A stretch of 64,000 bases of DNA from Methylonatrum sp040877625 (GTDB taxonomy: Bacteria > Pseudomonadota > Gammaproteobacteria > Nitrococcales > Aquisalimonadaceae). A model generated the notes under the pieces. That model had not been told where the DNA came from. It was given only the letters and a program-made list of their open reading frames with translations, and ran no database searches. The position numbers and the translations under genes are program-made. Shown here piece after piece: positions 23,904 to 33,541 of the stretch (within the stretch, counting starts at the first letter, position 1; every line of letters begins with the position of its first letter). Where the stretch lies: positions 186,001 through 250,000 of the forward strand of contig JBBDNK010000034.1 of the NCBI GenBank assembly GCA_040877625.1, given 5' to 3'.

Positions 23904-25070
23904 ATGTCGTTGCCATATGCCAACCGTCTGGACCGTATCGAGCCTTTTCATGTCATGGAACTGCTCGCGCGAGCCCGGGAGCTTGAAGCCGTCGGCCGGG
24001 ATATCGTGCACATGGAAGTTGGCGAGCCGGATTTCCCGACGGCGGCTCCCGTGGTCGAGGCGGGCATTGCCGCATTGCGTGCGGGTCTTACCGGGTACAG
24101 TCAGGCGTGCGGCCTCCCGGCATTGCGGCAGGCACTCGCCGAGCATTACCGCGTTACCAGCGGCATTGATCTGGACCCCGGCCGCATCGTGGTAACGCCA
24201 GGCGCTTCCGGCGCGCTGATTCTTGCCATGGGTTTATTGGTCAATGCGGGAGACCGGGTATTGCTGCCGGATCCAGGGTATCCATGCAATCGCAATTTCG
24301 TCCGCCATGTGGATGGCTTGCCCACCAGTGTGCCGGTGCGTGCCTCCCACGATTTTCAGCCGACCTGGGAGGAACTTGAGAGCCGCTGGCAGCCCGGCAC
24401 CGTGGCTGCGATCCTGGGGTCGCCGGCCAACCCTACGGGGACCGTGGTACCTGAACGGACCCTCGCGTCCGTCCACGATTGGCTGCACGAGCGCGGTGCC
24501 GCTCTGGTCGTGGACGAGATCTACCACGGTCTGGTCTATGGAGAGGAACTACGCAGCGCGCTCGCCGTTCGGGACAGCGTGTTCGTTGTCAACAGCTTTT
24601 CAAAGTACTTTGGCATGACCGGCTGGCGACTGGGTTGGCTGGTGGTGCCTAACGGCTATCAGCGTGCGGCGGAGAAGCTCGCCCAGAACCTGTTCATTGC
24701 GGCGTCGACACCGGCGCAACATGCGGCGTTGGCGTGTTTTACGCCCGAAGCACATGCCATTTTCGAACAGCGCCGCAGTGCCTTCCGCGAGCGTCGGGAC
24801 TACCTGCTCGAGGCATTGCCGCCTCTGGGTTTCAGGTTGCCGGTGGTACCGCGAGGCGCGTTCTACCTGTATGCCGATGCCAGTGGACTGTCCGCGGACA
24901 GCGATGCATTCTGCCGTCAAATGCTGGAGCAGGCGGGGGTAGCCGTTACGCCAGGGCGGGATTTCGGCGACCGCGATGCCGCACAGCATGTGCGCTTTGC
25001 CTATACAACCGGGCTGGACCGGTTGCACGAAGGGGTGGAACGCATGCGGGCCTGGTTACAGGCCGGCTGA
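23904..25070 (+). CDS. Class I PLP-dependent aminotransferase
   Basis: A 388-residue fold-type I aminotransferase of the aspartate aminotransferase superfamily. Visible features are substrate-loop VGEPDFPT, ASPANPTGTV-like GSPANPTGTV (PLP phosphate region), VVDEIYHGLVY (cofactor Asp and Tyr) and the PLP lysine in SFSKYFGMTGWRLGW. ATG 23904 is favoured over ATG 23898 because GGAG lies 9 bases before it. Substrate cannot be read from sequence; candidates are aspartate, alanine or branched-chain amino acids. It is convergent with the PilZ-like gene, 5 bases apart. GC-rich codon use returns to the core-genome style here, marking the end of the accessory island. Confidence 0.85.
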   Translation: MSLPYANRLDRIEPFHVMELLARARELEAVGRDIVHMEVGEPDFPTAAPVVEAGIAALRAGLTGYSQACGLPALRQALAEHYRVTSGIDLDPGRIVVTPGASGALILAMGLLVNAGDRVLLPDPGYPCNRNFVRHVDGLPTSVPVRASHDFQPTWEELESRWQPGTVAAILGSPANPTGTVVPERTLASVHDWLHERGAALVVDEIYHGLVYGEELRSALAVRDSVFVVNSFSKYFGMTGWRLGWLVVPNGYQRAAEKLAQNLFIAASTPAQHAALACFTPEAHAIFEQRRSAFRERRDYLLEALPPLGFRLPVVPRGAFYLYADASGLSADSDAFCRQMLEQAGVAVTPGRDFGDRDAAQHVRFAYTTGLDRLHEGVERMRAWLQAG

Positions 25071-25075
25071 AGCGT

Positions 25076-25471
25076 TCAGCTGCTGCCGGAACGACGCAGG
25101 TCGGCCGGGTGCTGCTGGCGTTGAATCCGTTCGCGGGCAAAGCGCAGCAGCCGTTGTTTGTGGCTGGGGTCGATCTGCAGGATGGTCAGGCCGGCGCGCA
25201 GCGTATCCGGTGGATGTGTCAGCGCCACCAGATAGGCGACACGGCAGTGCATTCTTACAGGTTCCAGCCGGTGTGCCGCATGGTTGGGCAACACCGCGTC
25301 CAGGATCAACTGTTCGCCGGTGCGTACCGCTCGATTCAGCAGTACGGCCAGTCCCCCATTGAGCAGGCTTTCGCTGACGGCGGTCAGAACTTCGCCGCTT
25401 TCGCGGGTTAGCCGTATTTCCTGCCGCCATGGCGTCTTCGGCAAGTCTTGGTCGATCTCCGTTTCACGCAT
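25076..25471 (-). CDS. PilZ-like domain protein
   Basis: A 131-residue soluble protein. The pattern SLLNGGLAVLLNRAVRTGEQLILDAVLP, followed by RMHCRVAYLV and AGLTILQID, resembles the beta-barrel of PilZ domains, which bind cyclic di-GMP or act as type IV pilus adaptors. The RxxxR and D/NxSxxG ligand motifs are not clear, so it may be a non-binding type. A strong GGAGGGGG site precedes ATG 25471. It is divergent from smc. Confidence 0.6.
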   Translation of the reverse strand: MRETEIDQDLPKTPWRQEIRLTRESGEVLTAVSESLLNGGLAVLLNRAVRTGEQLILDAVLPNHAAHRLEPVRMHCRVAYLVALTHPPDTLRAGLTILQIDPSHKQRLLRFARERIQRQQHPADLRRSGSS

Positions 25472-25768
25472 GCGGGTTCCCCCCCTCCATCTGTTTACTC
25501 AGTGTCTCCTGAAGGTCCGAGTTCATGGCTGATCGCCGCTGTCGGAAATGCGCCGAAAACAAGCCAAGCCTGGGATCCCCCGGGTGTCCGCACTGGTCTG
25601 CAAGCTCCAGAGTACAGGAACCCCGAACGGGTTGTCTTTGTGTCGCCAGGAGGCTACATGCTGTCGAAACGGTTGTTGTCGACCGGTAACGACATTGTAT
25701 GGTGGCTTTCCAATCGATCTCCCGACCGGGATAATGACGCATCATCGGAAATAGCCCGAATCGATTTC
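25472..25768. other. Intergenic region between the PilZ-like gene and smc
   Basis: 297 bases holding the divergent promoters. TTGTCG at about 25677 followed 16 bases later by TATGGT is a weak sigma-70-like pair towards smc. An in-frame upstream extension of smc runs through the region but reads unlike the family, so smc is placed at 25769. No RNA gene or repeat was seen. Confidence 0.4.
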
Positions 25769-28700
25769 ATGCGGCTGAAAAAAATACGTCTTGCGGGTTT
25801 CAAGTCTTTCGTGGACCCCACTACCGTAAATTTGCCGGGACCACTGGTCGGCATCGTCGGCCCCAATGGCTGTGGCAAGTCCAACGTCATTGACGCCGTG
25901 CGCTGGGTGATGGGCGAGAGTTCCGCGCGCCATCTGCGCGGTGAGTCGATGACCGATGTCATTTTCAACGGCTCCAGCAGTCGCAAGCCGGTCAGTCAGG
26001 CTTCCATCGAACTGGTCTTCGACAACACCGACGGCACCATCGGAGGGCAGTACGCCAGCTACGCGGAAATATCCGTCAAACGGCAGGTAAACCGGGACGG
26101 TCAATCGCAGTACTTCCTGAATGGCACCCGGTGCCGCCGTCGCGATGTGACTGACGTATTCCTTGGTACGGGTCTGGGGCCGCGCAGCTATTCCATCATC
26201 GAGCAGGGCATGATCTCCAGGATCATCGAGGCCAAGCCGGAGGAGCTCAGGGTCTACCTTGAAGAGGCTGCCGGCATCTCGCTTTACAAGGAACGCCGTC
26301 GTGAGACCGAGCGTCGCATCCGCGATACCCGGGAAAACATGGACCGACTCAACGATGTCCGGGAAGAAGTGGGTGTGCAGTTGGAGAAGCTGAAGCGACA
26401 GGCGCAGACGGCGGAGCGCTACAAGACGCTGAAGCAGGAGGAGCGGCAGCTACGCGCCGAGTTGCTGGCCTTGCGGCTGCGCGAGCTGACGGATGCCTTG
26501 AGCAGTTGCGATCGGGATCTGCAAGGGCGAGAAACCGCGCTCGAGGGTGCGATCAGCCGCCAGCGCGGTTCCGAGCGTGGCATGGTGGCGGCGCGCGAGC
26601 AGCAGACCGAGTTCGGTGAGCAACTCAATGTCGTGCAGGGCCAGTATTACGGCCTGGGCAGTGATATTGCGCGGCTCGAGCAACAGATAACGCACCACCG
26701 CGAGCTGGGCCAACGGCGTGCCGAGGATCTGGCCGCCAGCACCGAGGCGCTGAGCGAGCTGGAGCGAACCCTGGCCGATGATCGGGAAAAGCGGCAGGTG
26801 CTGGAGAGTCGGCTTGAAGACCTGCGACCGGAGCTTGAGGAGGCGGACGCACTGGAGGCTGAGGCATCCGATCAGGTCATCGAATCGCAGCAGGCGCTGG
26901 ACGACTGGCAGGCCGCCTGGGACGATTTCAATGAACAGGCTGCCGGTACGCTTCAGGAAGCACAGGTGGAACGCACGCGAATAGAGCACCTGGAACAGCG
27001 GCAGCAGGAATTCGATCGTCGACGGGAGCGCCTGAGCGCGGAGCGCGATGCCCTGGATCCTGTTGCCCTGGAAGATGAGATCGAAGAGATGCTGGGTGAG
27101 GAACTGGCACTCGGTGAACAGCGCGACCGCGTTGCCGAGGAGCTGCAGCACCTGGAAACCCGTCTGGCCGAAATCGTCGAACAGGAGCAGGAGCAGGCCA
27201 ATGTACTGCAGGATCTCCGTGGCGACGGTCAGAAGCGCCAGGCCCAGCTGACCTCACTGGATACGTTACAGCAAAACGCACTGGCCGAGTCTGACGGCCC
27301 GGTAGCTGACTGGCTGAACAGGTATGGACTGGATGGCGCCGGGCGCCTGGCGCATGCCTTGAGCGTTGATGCCGGCTGGGAAGTTGCCGTTGAGACTGTA
27401 CTGGCCGATCGGCTGCAGACGGTTTGCGTTGATGGAGTGACATTGGATGCCGAGGCCTTGTCCGGGCTAAGTCACGGCGACGTGACGCTGCTTGATACTG
27501 CGCGTGAGGCTGGTGCTCCGGCTGCGTCGGTACATGCCGCGCCACGTTTGCTGGATTGCGTTCGAGCGCCCTGGGCACTGGAGGATCTGCTTGGCGGGAT
27601 CTATTGCGCGGACAGCCTGGAGCAGGCAACGGCCCTGCGGGACGCGCTGGGTGCAACCGAGTCGGTTGTGACGCCGGACGGGCACTGGCTTGGGCGGCGC
27701 TGGTACCGGATCACCGGTGACGGTGATCAGCAGCACGGGGTACTCGCCAGAGAACGGGAGATCGCTCACCTCCGTGAGCGGCTTGAATCCGACGGCCGCC
27801 GGATTGAAGAGCAGGAACTCCAACTGCGTGAATTGCGGGAGCGCAGGCTTGACCTGGACGAGGATCGACAGCGGCTGCAGGACGAACGTGATCAGATCGG
27901 TGACCGGCTTTCGGCACTGCGTGGTCGCCGGGAAAGCCGCCAGCATCGGCTCGACGATGTGCGGGAACGCCATGACCGGCTGGCGGAGGAGATTGAGGAC
28001 ACAGCGGAGCAGAGCCGCACCGCTGGTGAGAGCATCCGCGAGGCGCGAGGCCGATTACAGGAGGCGCTGGATCGGGGCGAGGCGTTTGACGTTCGCCGCG
28101 CGGAGCTGCAGGAAGCCCGGGAAAGCCGGCAACAGGCGGTGACGGATGCCAGGGAGATCATGCGGCAGCGACGGGAGCTCCGTCATGAACTGCTGTTGAA
28201 ACTGGAAAATGCCGGGACTGCCCGGGAGGCAATTGTCGAGCAGGTGGCCAGACTTGAATCCCAGCGCGCGCGATTGACTGAACGTGCCGAAGAGCTGCGG
28301 GCCGTGAGCGAGGCGGAGGGCGATCCTACCGTCGAGATGGAACAGGAACGCGAGCAGCTGCTGCGGCAGCGGCTGGAGGCGGAGCGCCAGCTCAACGAAG
28401 CACGCAGCCGGCTGGGCGAGGTGGATCAGCGCCTGCGCGAACTGGAGCAGGCGCGGGTGACCGCGGAAAACGAGGCCGACAGCCTGCGTCAGGAGCTCGA
28501 AGCGGCCAGGCTGCACCAACAGGAACTGCGGGTACGTCGGCAGACCCAGGCCGAGCAACTGGCGGAACTGGGTTACGACCTCGATACCCTGCAGCGCAAT
28601 CTGCCTGAACAGGCCGACGAGCGCACCTGGCTACAGCGGTTGGCGGATGTGGAAAACCGCATCAACCGTCTGGGCAGCATCAATCTGGCCGCCATCGAAG

Positions 28701-29287
28701 AGCACGAGACCCTGGCCGAGCGCAAGGGCTACCTGGATCAGCAGTACGATGATCTGAATGAAGCCCTGGAAACCCTGGATACCGCCATCCGTCGCATTGA
28801 CCGGGAAACCCGCGCCCGGTTCAAGGATACATTCGACCGCGTCAATGCCGGATTGAGCCGCATGTACCCGCGCCTGTTCGGTGGCGGCGAAGCCTACCTG
28901 GAACTGACCGGGGAGGATCTGCTCGATACCGGGGTCACCATCCTGGCGCGCCCGCCCGGCAAGCGTATTACCAACATTCACCTGCTTTCAGGTGGTGAAA
29001 AGGCAATGACCGCGGTGGCCCTGATCTTCGCCATTTTCGAGTTGAATCCGGCGCCGTTCTGCATGCTGGATGAAGTCGATGCGCCGCTGGACGAAGCCAA
29101 CGTCGGGCGATTCGGCCAACTGGTGCAAGAGATGTCAAACCGGGTACAGTTCATTTTCATAACCCACAACAAGTCCACCATGGAGATTGCCACCCACCTG
29201 ATGGGTGTGACCATGCACGAGGCCGGGGTTTCCCGCCTGGTGGCCGTGGATGTGGACGAGGCCGCGGAAATGGTCATGGCGGTCTGA
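25769..29287 (+). CDS. smc: Chromosome segregation ATPase SMC
   Basis: A 1172-residue condensin subunit that loops and organises DNA with ScpA and ScpB, both encoded at 42-43 kb in this window. Walker A GPNGCGKS is at 31-38 in the N-terminal head. It is followed by a long coiled coil (dense Glu, Arg, Leu and Gln), a hinge at about 510-660, a second coiled coil, and a C-terminal head with signature LLSGGEKAM and Walker B FCMLDEVDAPLD. Length is exactly that of bacterial SMC when started at ATG 25769. Presence of SMC-ScpAB implies this organism does not rely on MukBEF. It is followed closely by zipA. Confidence 0.97.
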   Translation: MRLKKIRLAGFKSFVDPTTVNLPGPLVGIVGPNGCGKSNVIDAVRWVMGESSARHLRGESMTDVIFNGSSSRKPVSQASIELVFDNTDGTIGGQYASYAEISVKRQVNRDGQSQYFLNGTRCRRRDVTDVFLGTGLGPRSYSIIEQGMISRIIEAKPEELRVYLEEAAGISLYKERRRETERRIRDTRENMDRLNDVREEVGVQLEKLKRQAQTAERYKTLKQEERQLRAELLALRLRELTDALSSCDRDLQGRETALEGAISRQRGSERGMVAAREQQTEFGEQLNVVQGQYYGLGSDIARLEQQITHHRELGQRRAEDLAASTEALSELERTLADDREKRQVLESRLEDLRPELEEADALEAEASDQVIESQQALDDWQAAWDDFNEQAAGTLQEAQVERTRIEHLEQRQQEFDRRRERLSAERDALDPVALEDEIEEMLGEELALGEQRDRVAEELQHLETRLAEIVEQEQEQANVLQDLRGDGQKRQAQLTSLDTLQQNALAESDGPVADWLNRYGLDGAGRLAHALSVDAGWEVAVETVLADRLQTVCVDGVTLDAEALSGLSHGDVTLLDTAREAGAPAASVHAAPRLLDCVRAPWALEDLLGGIYCADSLEQATALRDALGATESVVTPDGHWLGRRWYRITGDGDQQHGVLAREREIAHLRERLESDGRRIEEQELQLRELRERRLDLDEDRQRLQDERDQIGDRLSALRGRRESRQHRLDDVRERHDRLAEEIEDTAEQSRTAGESIREARGRLQEALDRGEAFDVRRAELQEARESRQQAVTDAREIMRQRRELRHELLLKLENAGTAREAIVEQVARLESQRARLTERAEELRAVSEAEGDPTVEMEQEREQLLRQRLEAERQLNEARSRLGEVDQRLRELEQARVTAENEADSLRQELEAARLHQQELRVRRQTQAEQLAELGYDLDTLQRNLPEQADERTWLQRLADVENRINRLGSINLAAIEEHETLAERKGYLDQQYDDLNEALETLDTAIRRIDRETRARFKDTFDRVNAGLSRMYPRLFGGGEAYLELTGEDLLDTGVTILARPPGKRITNIHLLSGGEKAMTAVALIFAIFELNPAPFCMLDEVDAPLDEANVGRFGQLVQEMSNRVQFIFITHNKSTMEIATHLMGVTMHEAGVSRLVAVDVDEAAEMVMAV

Positions 29288-29362
29288 GGGATTGACCAGG
29301 TAACAGGGAACTTTCCGGGCGTGGTATTGCCAACGCCGCAACGACAGGAATACGGCAGGCTT

Positions 29363-30211
29363 ATGGATACTTTGCGGTGGATACTGCTGATTCTCGGGGT
29401 GCTGGTCGTAGCCGGCCTGTACGGCTATTACCGCTGGCAGGAGGATGGCTTCGGCGGCGCCGGCAAACGGCGTCAGCGGCACCGCGGGGATCATGATGTC
29501 GACGCGGCGCTTCGAGATCTTGAAGACCTGGTTATTGGCGATCCTGAAGACGCCGATCCCGTTGACTCGGATCTGGAAATTGCCCCTCGGGAGACGCGTG
29601 CCGTGGCGGACTGGGATGATCCTGAAGAAACCGTGTCCGCGCCTCGGGTACGGCCGTCCGCCGGCCAGGCCCGCGCATCCGCGTCGGCGACCACCGCTGA
29701 ACCGCCCGATGCGGAAGACATGTTAGTGAGTGATTCGCTGGAGTCGGACCCGGCATGGCAGGATGCCGGGGAAAAGATTGTGGTGCTGCACGTTACCGCC
29801 GGCAAGGGCTACCTGTTTACCGGTCCGGCGCTGTTGGATTCTCTCGAACGCATTGGCCTGCGCCATGGCATGCACGGCATTTATCACTGGATGCTGTCGG
29901 CGCACAGCGGCAGCACGCCCATGTTCAGCGTCGCCAACATGGTCGAGCCTGGTCAGTTCGATCCCGACCAGGCAGAGGACATGGAAACGCCCGGTGTGGC
30001 CATGTTCATGCAGCTTCCCGGCCCCTTCGACGGGCTGACGGCCTTCGAACGCATGCTGGAGACGGCCCGCCGGCTTGCCGATGAACTTGACGGCCAGATC
30101 CTGGACGCTCAGCGCTGCGATCTCAATGCCCAGGCTATCGAGCACATCCGCGAAGATCTGCGGGAATATCGCCGCAAGGCCCACCTGGCGGCACGCAAGA
30201 GCAGGGCGTAG
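29363..30211 (+). CDS. zipA: Cell division protein ZipA
   Basis: A 282-residue bitopic membrane protein that tethers FtsZ to the inner membrane at the division site. It has an N-terminal transmembrane segment (about 5-24), a basic patch, a flexible acidic/proline region (about 45-140), and a C-terminal ZipA domain from about 145 (EKIVVLHVTAGKGYLFTG, LRHGMHGIYHW, FMQLPGPFDGL) that binds the FtsZ tail. ATG 29363 is chosen because the protein then begins with the membrane anchor. smc-zipA-ligA is a common gammaproteobacterial order; here ligA is displaced about 6 kb downstream. Confidence 0.92.
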   Translation: MDTLRWILLILGVLVVAGLYGYYRWQEDGFGGAGKRRQRHRGDHDVDAALRDLEDLVIGDPEDADPVDSDLEIAPRETRAVADWDDPEETVSAPRVRPSAGQARASASATTAEPPDAEDMLVSDSLESDPAWQDAGEKIVVLHVTAGKGYLFTGPALLDSLERIGLRHGMHGIYHWMLSAHSGSTPMFSVANMVEPGQFDPDQAEDMETPGVAMFMQLPGPFDGLTAFERMLETARRLADELDGQILDAQRCDLNAQAIEHIREDLREYRRKAHLAARKSRA

Positions 30212-30298
30212 CCGGCTACCACCCGCATTCCTCCGTTTTCCCCCTTTCTCCTTAATGAGACGCGGCATCATGGTGTCGTTGAATATCTGGTTGCAAAC

Positions 30299-30311
30299 GC
30301 GAATCATTATC
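30299..30311. promoter_or_regulatory. Possible Fur-like half site before the sufE-like gene
   Basis: GCGAATCATTATC agrees with 11 of 13 bases of the GATAATCATTATC half of a Fur box and lies about 42 bases before the sufE-like start. Iron control would suit an iron-sulfur assembly factor. The second half of the box is not conserved, so this is weak. Confidence 0.25.
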
Positions 30312-30352
30312 ACTACGATCATCGTACAGTCAGCTATCTTGAGGAATGCAGT

Positions 30353-30832
30353 ATGGACAGTCACCTGCCCATCGACCGCAAACAGCGGGAATTGGTGGAA
30401 GAGTTCCTGCGGCTGGATGACTGGACGGTCCGTTATGAGCATCTCATGCGACTGGGTGAGCGCCTGCCTCCCTTTCCGGAGGCCTGGCGGCAGGCAGGCA
30501 ACAGGGTGCATGGATGCGCCTCGTTGCTCTGGTTGCGTGGTCTGGGTGAGCCGGGGTGCCTGATCTACCGCGGTGCCAGCGACTGCCCGATGGATGCAGG
30601 TTTGCTGGCCATGGCGCTAAGCGTTTATTCCGGCCAGCCGGCCGCGGACATCGTGGCTTCGCCACCCCGGTTCATATTCGCTCTGGGCTTGCCGTCACGG
30701 TTGAGTATGAATCGTTTGCAGGGGCTGGAGCGGTTGGTCGAGCGTATCCGTCGGTTCGCGCTGCAGCGGCTGATGCAGACGCATGTGCCAGTGACGCTGA
30801 ACAGAGGCCGGGAACAGCGATTGGCCAGATGA
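30353..30832 (+). CDS. sufE: SufE-family sulfur acceptor / cysteine desulfurase partner
   Basis: A 159-residue protein that accepts persulfide sulfur from a cysteine desulfurase and passes it to iron-sulfur or tRNA-thiolation machinery. The sulfur-accepting cysteine is C55 in RVHGCASLLWL, the family signature. GAGG precedes ATG 30353. No sufBCD or desulfurase gene adjoins it, so it could equally be a CsdE-type protein. It is convergent with spoVR, 23 bases apart. Confidence 0.88.
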   Translation: MDSHLPIDRKQRELVEEFLRLDDWTVRYEHLMRLGERLPPFPEAWRQAGNRVHGCASLLWLRGLGEPGCLIYRGASDCPMDAGLLAMALSVYSGQPAADIVASPPRFIFALGLPSRLSMNRLQGLERLVERIRRFALQRLMQTHVPVTLNRGREQRLAR

Positions 30833-30843
30833 CTTAAGGAGAC

Positions 30844-30874
30844 GGAAGCCGATGTCTATCTGGCGTCGGCTTCC
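30844..30874. terminator. Weak hairpin between the converging sufE and spoVR genes
   Basis: GGAAGCCGA (30844-30852) and TCGGCTTCC (30866-30874) are perfectly complementary around a 13-base loop. One arm lies in the last codons of spoVR. There is no T-run on either strand, so if it stops transcription it does so weakly or with Rho. Confidence 0.3.
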
Positions 30875-32289
30875 ACCACCTTGGGTTCGCCGGCATGGTC
30901 CACGGTTTCCAGGCGCACGTTCCTGTGCCAGACACGCTGGATATATTCGAGCACTTTACGCGCTCGGGTGAGATCCAGCCCGCGGCCATCGGTTTCATGG
31001 TCATGGGCGAGGGTGAGACTGCCGTCCAGTCCGAGAGATCTCACATGTATTCGCGGTGCTCCGTAATTGAATTTGGGTGAGAGGATATTCTCACGCAGGG
31101 TATTGATGTCGCGGTCCTTGACGATGTAGCGTTCCTCGCCGCCGGCGCCGGGACGGCGCGCATAGTTGAACAGCTTCAGCTCGGCCGCGAGGTCGTCATC
31201 CAGATAATTGCGGATGAAGCTGAAGTCGTCTTCCTCGGCGCGGATGCGTTTTGCTGCATCCAGGCCCATGTCCGCGACAATCCGCTCCCACATCGTGAAG
31301 CCCAGGTGATAGGGGTTAACGGACAGGGATACCGCCTCCTTGCCGGCATAGGGCCTGACGACGTCAGAGTGGGTCTTGATGGCGTCCAGGTAGATCTGGT
31401 TGGGCAGAAAATTGGCTTCCCGCAGCAAGCGTGCGTGCCAGTAGCTGGCCCAGCCTTCGTTCATGATCTGGCAGGCGAAGACCGGATAGAAATAGAACGA
31501 TTCTTCTCGCACCGCGAGAAAGATATCCCGCTCCCAGTCCGCCAACTCCGGCCCGTAATGGGCAATGAACCAGAGCAGATCATACTCCGGATGCGGCGGA
31601 ACGCGTGGTCGCTCGGCCGCGACCGGACGGCTGGGCGCCTCTTCTCCGGGCAAGTCCTGATAGCGCTTTTCGAAGCTGCCGGCGGCCGGTGCTTTCGGCT
31701 GCCTGGGCCGCACGGTGGTCGCGGGGTAGAGGTCGCGGTGCAGGCCCTTGTTGATGTCGATGTTCTGCTCCAGGGCGAGTGCGGCGTCCAGTACCGCCTC
31801 AACCCGAGCCTGGCCGTGATCCTCGATGGCATTGTGGATGCGATTGGCGCGGGCGGCGGCCTGCTCGACGATGTGGTAGCCGACGTCGCGTTGCATGCGC
31901 TCAAAGAGCTGATTGTTACGGGAGAAGTCCGCGTGCCCCAGCACATGCGCGGTGACCAGTGTGTTTTCGGCCAGGGCGTTGTCATCTACAAGATAGGCGC
32001 GGTTGGGATTGCCCGGAAACACGACCTCGAAGATACGGGAATGCCCCATGCGATGCTGCACATACTGGTAAATATACCGTACGCCAAACGACCAGTGCGG
32101 CATCCGGACAGGCAGGCCGTAGACCGCTACTTCCATCATGAAGGTATTGGGGACGAGCTCGAAATCAACCGGATAGAAGTCCAGGCCGTGGTCCCTGGCC
32201 AGGCCCTCGATCTTCGGTGCGTATTCCTCCAGCTGATCGTTGCTGAAGACCGCGTGGTCGTGGGCGTGATGCGGGTGATCGTGTGCCAT
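30856..32289 (-). CDS. spoVR: SpoVR family protein
   Basis: A 477-residue soluble protein of the SpoVR/YcgB family. The function is poorly defined; in non-sporulating bacteria it is expressed with prkA and yeaH under starvation or stationary phase. Typical stretches are FYPVDFELVPNTFMMEVAVY, MPHWSFGVRY, LVTAHVLGHADF and FVNEGWA-like MNEGWASYWHA. AGGAGAG lies 10 bases before ATG 32289; an upstream frame into yeaH is spurious. It is the last gene of the prkA-yeaH-spoVR unit. Confidence 0.93.
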   Translation of the reverse strand: MAHDHPHHAHDHAVFSNDQLEEYAPKIEGLARDHGLDFYPVDFELVPNTFMMEVAVYGLPVRMPHWSFGVRYIYQYVQHRMGHSRIFEVVFPGNPNRAYLVDDNALAENTLVTAHVLGHADFSRNNQLFERMQRDVGYHIVEQAAARANRIHNAIEDHGQARVEAVLDAALALEQNIDINKGLHRDLYPATTVRPRQPKAPAAGSFEKRYQDLPGEEAPSRPVAAERPRVPPHPEYDLLWFIAHYGPELADWERDIFLAVREESFYFYPVFACQIMNEGWASYWHARLLREANFLPNQIYLDAIKTHSDVVRPYAGKEAVSLSVNPYHLGFTMWERIVADMGLDAAKRIRAEEDDFSFIRNYLDDDLAAELKLFNYARRPGAGGEERYIVKDRDINTLRENILSPKFNYGAPRIHVRSLGLDGSLTLAHDHETDGRGLDLTRARKVLEYIQRVWHRNVRLETVDHAGEPKVVEADAR

Positions 32290-32308
32290 GGCGGCGTGGC
32301 TCTCCTGA

Positions 32309-33487
32309 TCAGGCCGCTTCTCCCGCCTGGCGGCGGAAGAAGGTGCGAATGGCTTCCCATATATCGCTGTCCGCGTGCACCGTATAGCTGCCCACCGGAC
32401 AGTTGCGAGCTTCCAGCGATCTGAACAGACGGCCGGTCTCCGAGCGGGAGGACTCGAAGCGGTTCTGCGGCGTTTCCACGAACCCCATGAAATTGACGGA
32501 ACCCGCCAGTTCCAGCAGCAGCCCCTCGGCCGCGTGCCGGTCATCGGCGAAGTTATCGCCGTCGGATGCATAGAAGACATACTGGTTGTAATGGGCTGGA
32601 TCAAAACGGTCGGTAAAGACGTCCCGCACCAGCTTGAAGGCACTGGAGGCAACCGTACCGCCGGTGGCGCTGATCTGAAAGAATTCCTCTTCGGTGAATT
32701 CCCAGGCCTCATTGGTATGAGCAATGAACACGGTTTCCAGGCTGCCGTACTGGCGCCTTAGACCCTGACTTGCCCAGAAGAAAAATGCCTTGGCGAGTTT
32801 TCGCCGTGCCGGATCCATGCTGGCCGAAACATCCAGCACGAAGGCCACCACGGCATTGGTGGATGGCCGCCGACGCCGGGCGAGCTGTCTGTAGCGCAAA
32901 TCATCGTTCGTGAACGGCAGCGGGTCCGTTTGCGACGCGCGGCGCTTGATGGCCTCCTTCGCCGTGCGCCGCCGGTCAAGCCGGGCGCGAGGGCCGCGCC
33001 GGTCCCAGCCTTCCGAGACGAGCTGCTCGTCGGTGAGCGCATCGGTGCTCTTGGGGCGCAGGTCCGGAAGCTGCAACTCATCCCAGAGCCAGTCAACGAT
33101 ATCGTCCACTTTCAGCTCGAGCACAAACCGGTATTCGCCGCCGCCGCTGCCCCCCGTGCCACCACTGTCGCCCTGACCGCGGGACTGCCCGCGACGGTAG
33201 ACGTCCCCCGGTTTGCCGGCACCCTGGCCGACACCGTCGTCCTGATGCTGATCGCGGAGGCGGAAACGGTAATGTTCAAGGAAGCGCACGGGTACGTGCA
33301 GGCGACGTTCGCCGGAACCGGTGAGGACGTCACTGCCCGCAATCAGATCGGGCAGTTGTTCCCGTACCGACTCCCTGACCTTCTCGTTGTGTCGCAACCA
33401 GTCGCGAGCACCGCGGGAAAAAAGGTCATACCAGCGATTCTGGATCGCCATGCGGGAGACGCGACGGTTACGGTCATTGAAGCTCAT
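32309..33487 (-). CDS. yeaH: YeaH/YhbH family protein (DUF444) with von Willebrand A fold
   Basis: A 392-residue protein that partners the PrkA kinase in a conserved stress module; its biochemical role is not established. The C-terminal half carries a metal-binding VWA motif, FVLDVSASMDPARR (DxSxS), and FYASDGDNFADD. The middle is rich in Gly, Ser and Arg (low complexity, about 85-125). The N-terminus is a little shorter than E. coli YeaH. GGGAGAGG lies just before ATG 33487. It stands between prkA and spoVR, transcribed together with them. Confidence 0.92.
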   Translation of the reverse strand: MSFNDRNRRVSRMAIQNRWYDLFSRGARDWLRHNEKVRESVREQLPDLIAGSDVLTGSGERRLHVPVRFLEHYRFRLRDQHQDDGVGQGAGKPGDVYRRGQSRGQGDSGGTGGSGGGEYRFVLELKVDDIVDWLWDELQLPDLRPKSTDALTDEQLVSEGWDRRGPRARLDRRRTAKEAIKRRASQTDPLPFTNDDLRYRQLARRRRPSTNAVVAFVLDVSASMDPARRKLAKAFFFWASQGLRRQYGSLETVFIAHTNEAWEFTEEEFFQISATGGTVASSAFKLVRDVFTDRFDPAHYNQYVFYASDGDNFADDRHAAEGLLLELAGSVNFMGFVETPQNRFESSRSETGRLFRSLEARNCPVGSYTVHADSDIWEAIRTFFRRQAGEAA

Positions 33488-33541
33488 GGCCTCTCCCGGA
33501 GTAGGCGGCCGGCGGTCGGGTGCCGCCGGCCCGGATCGACA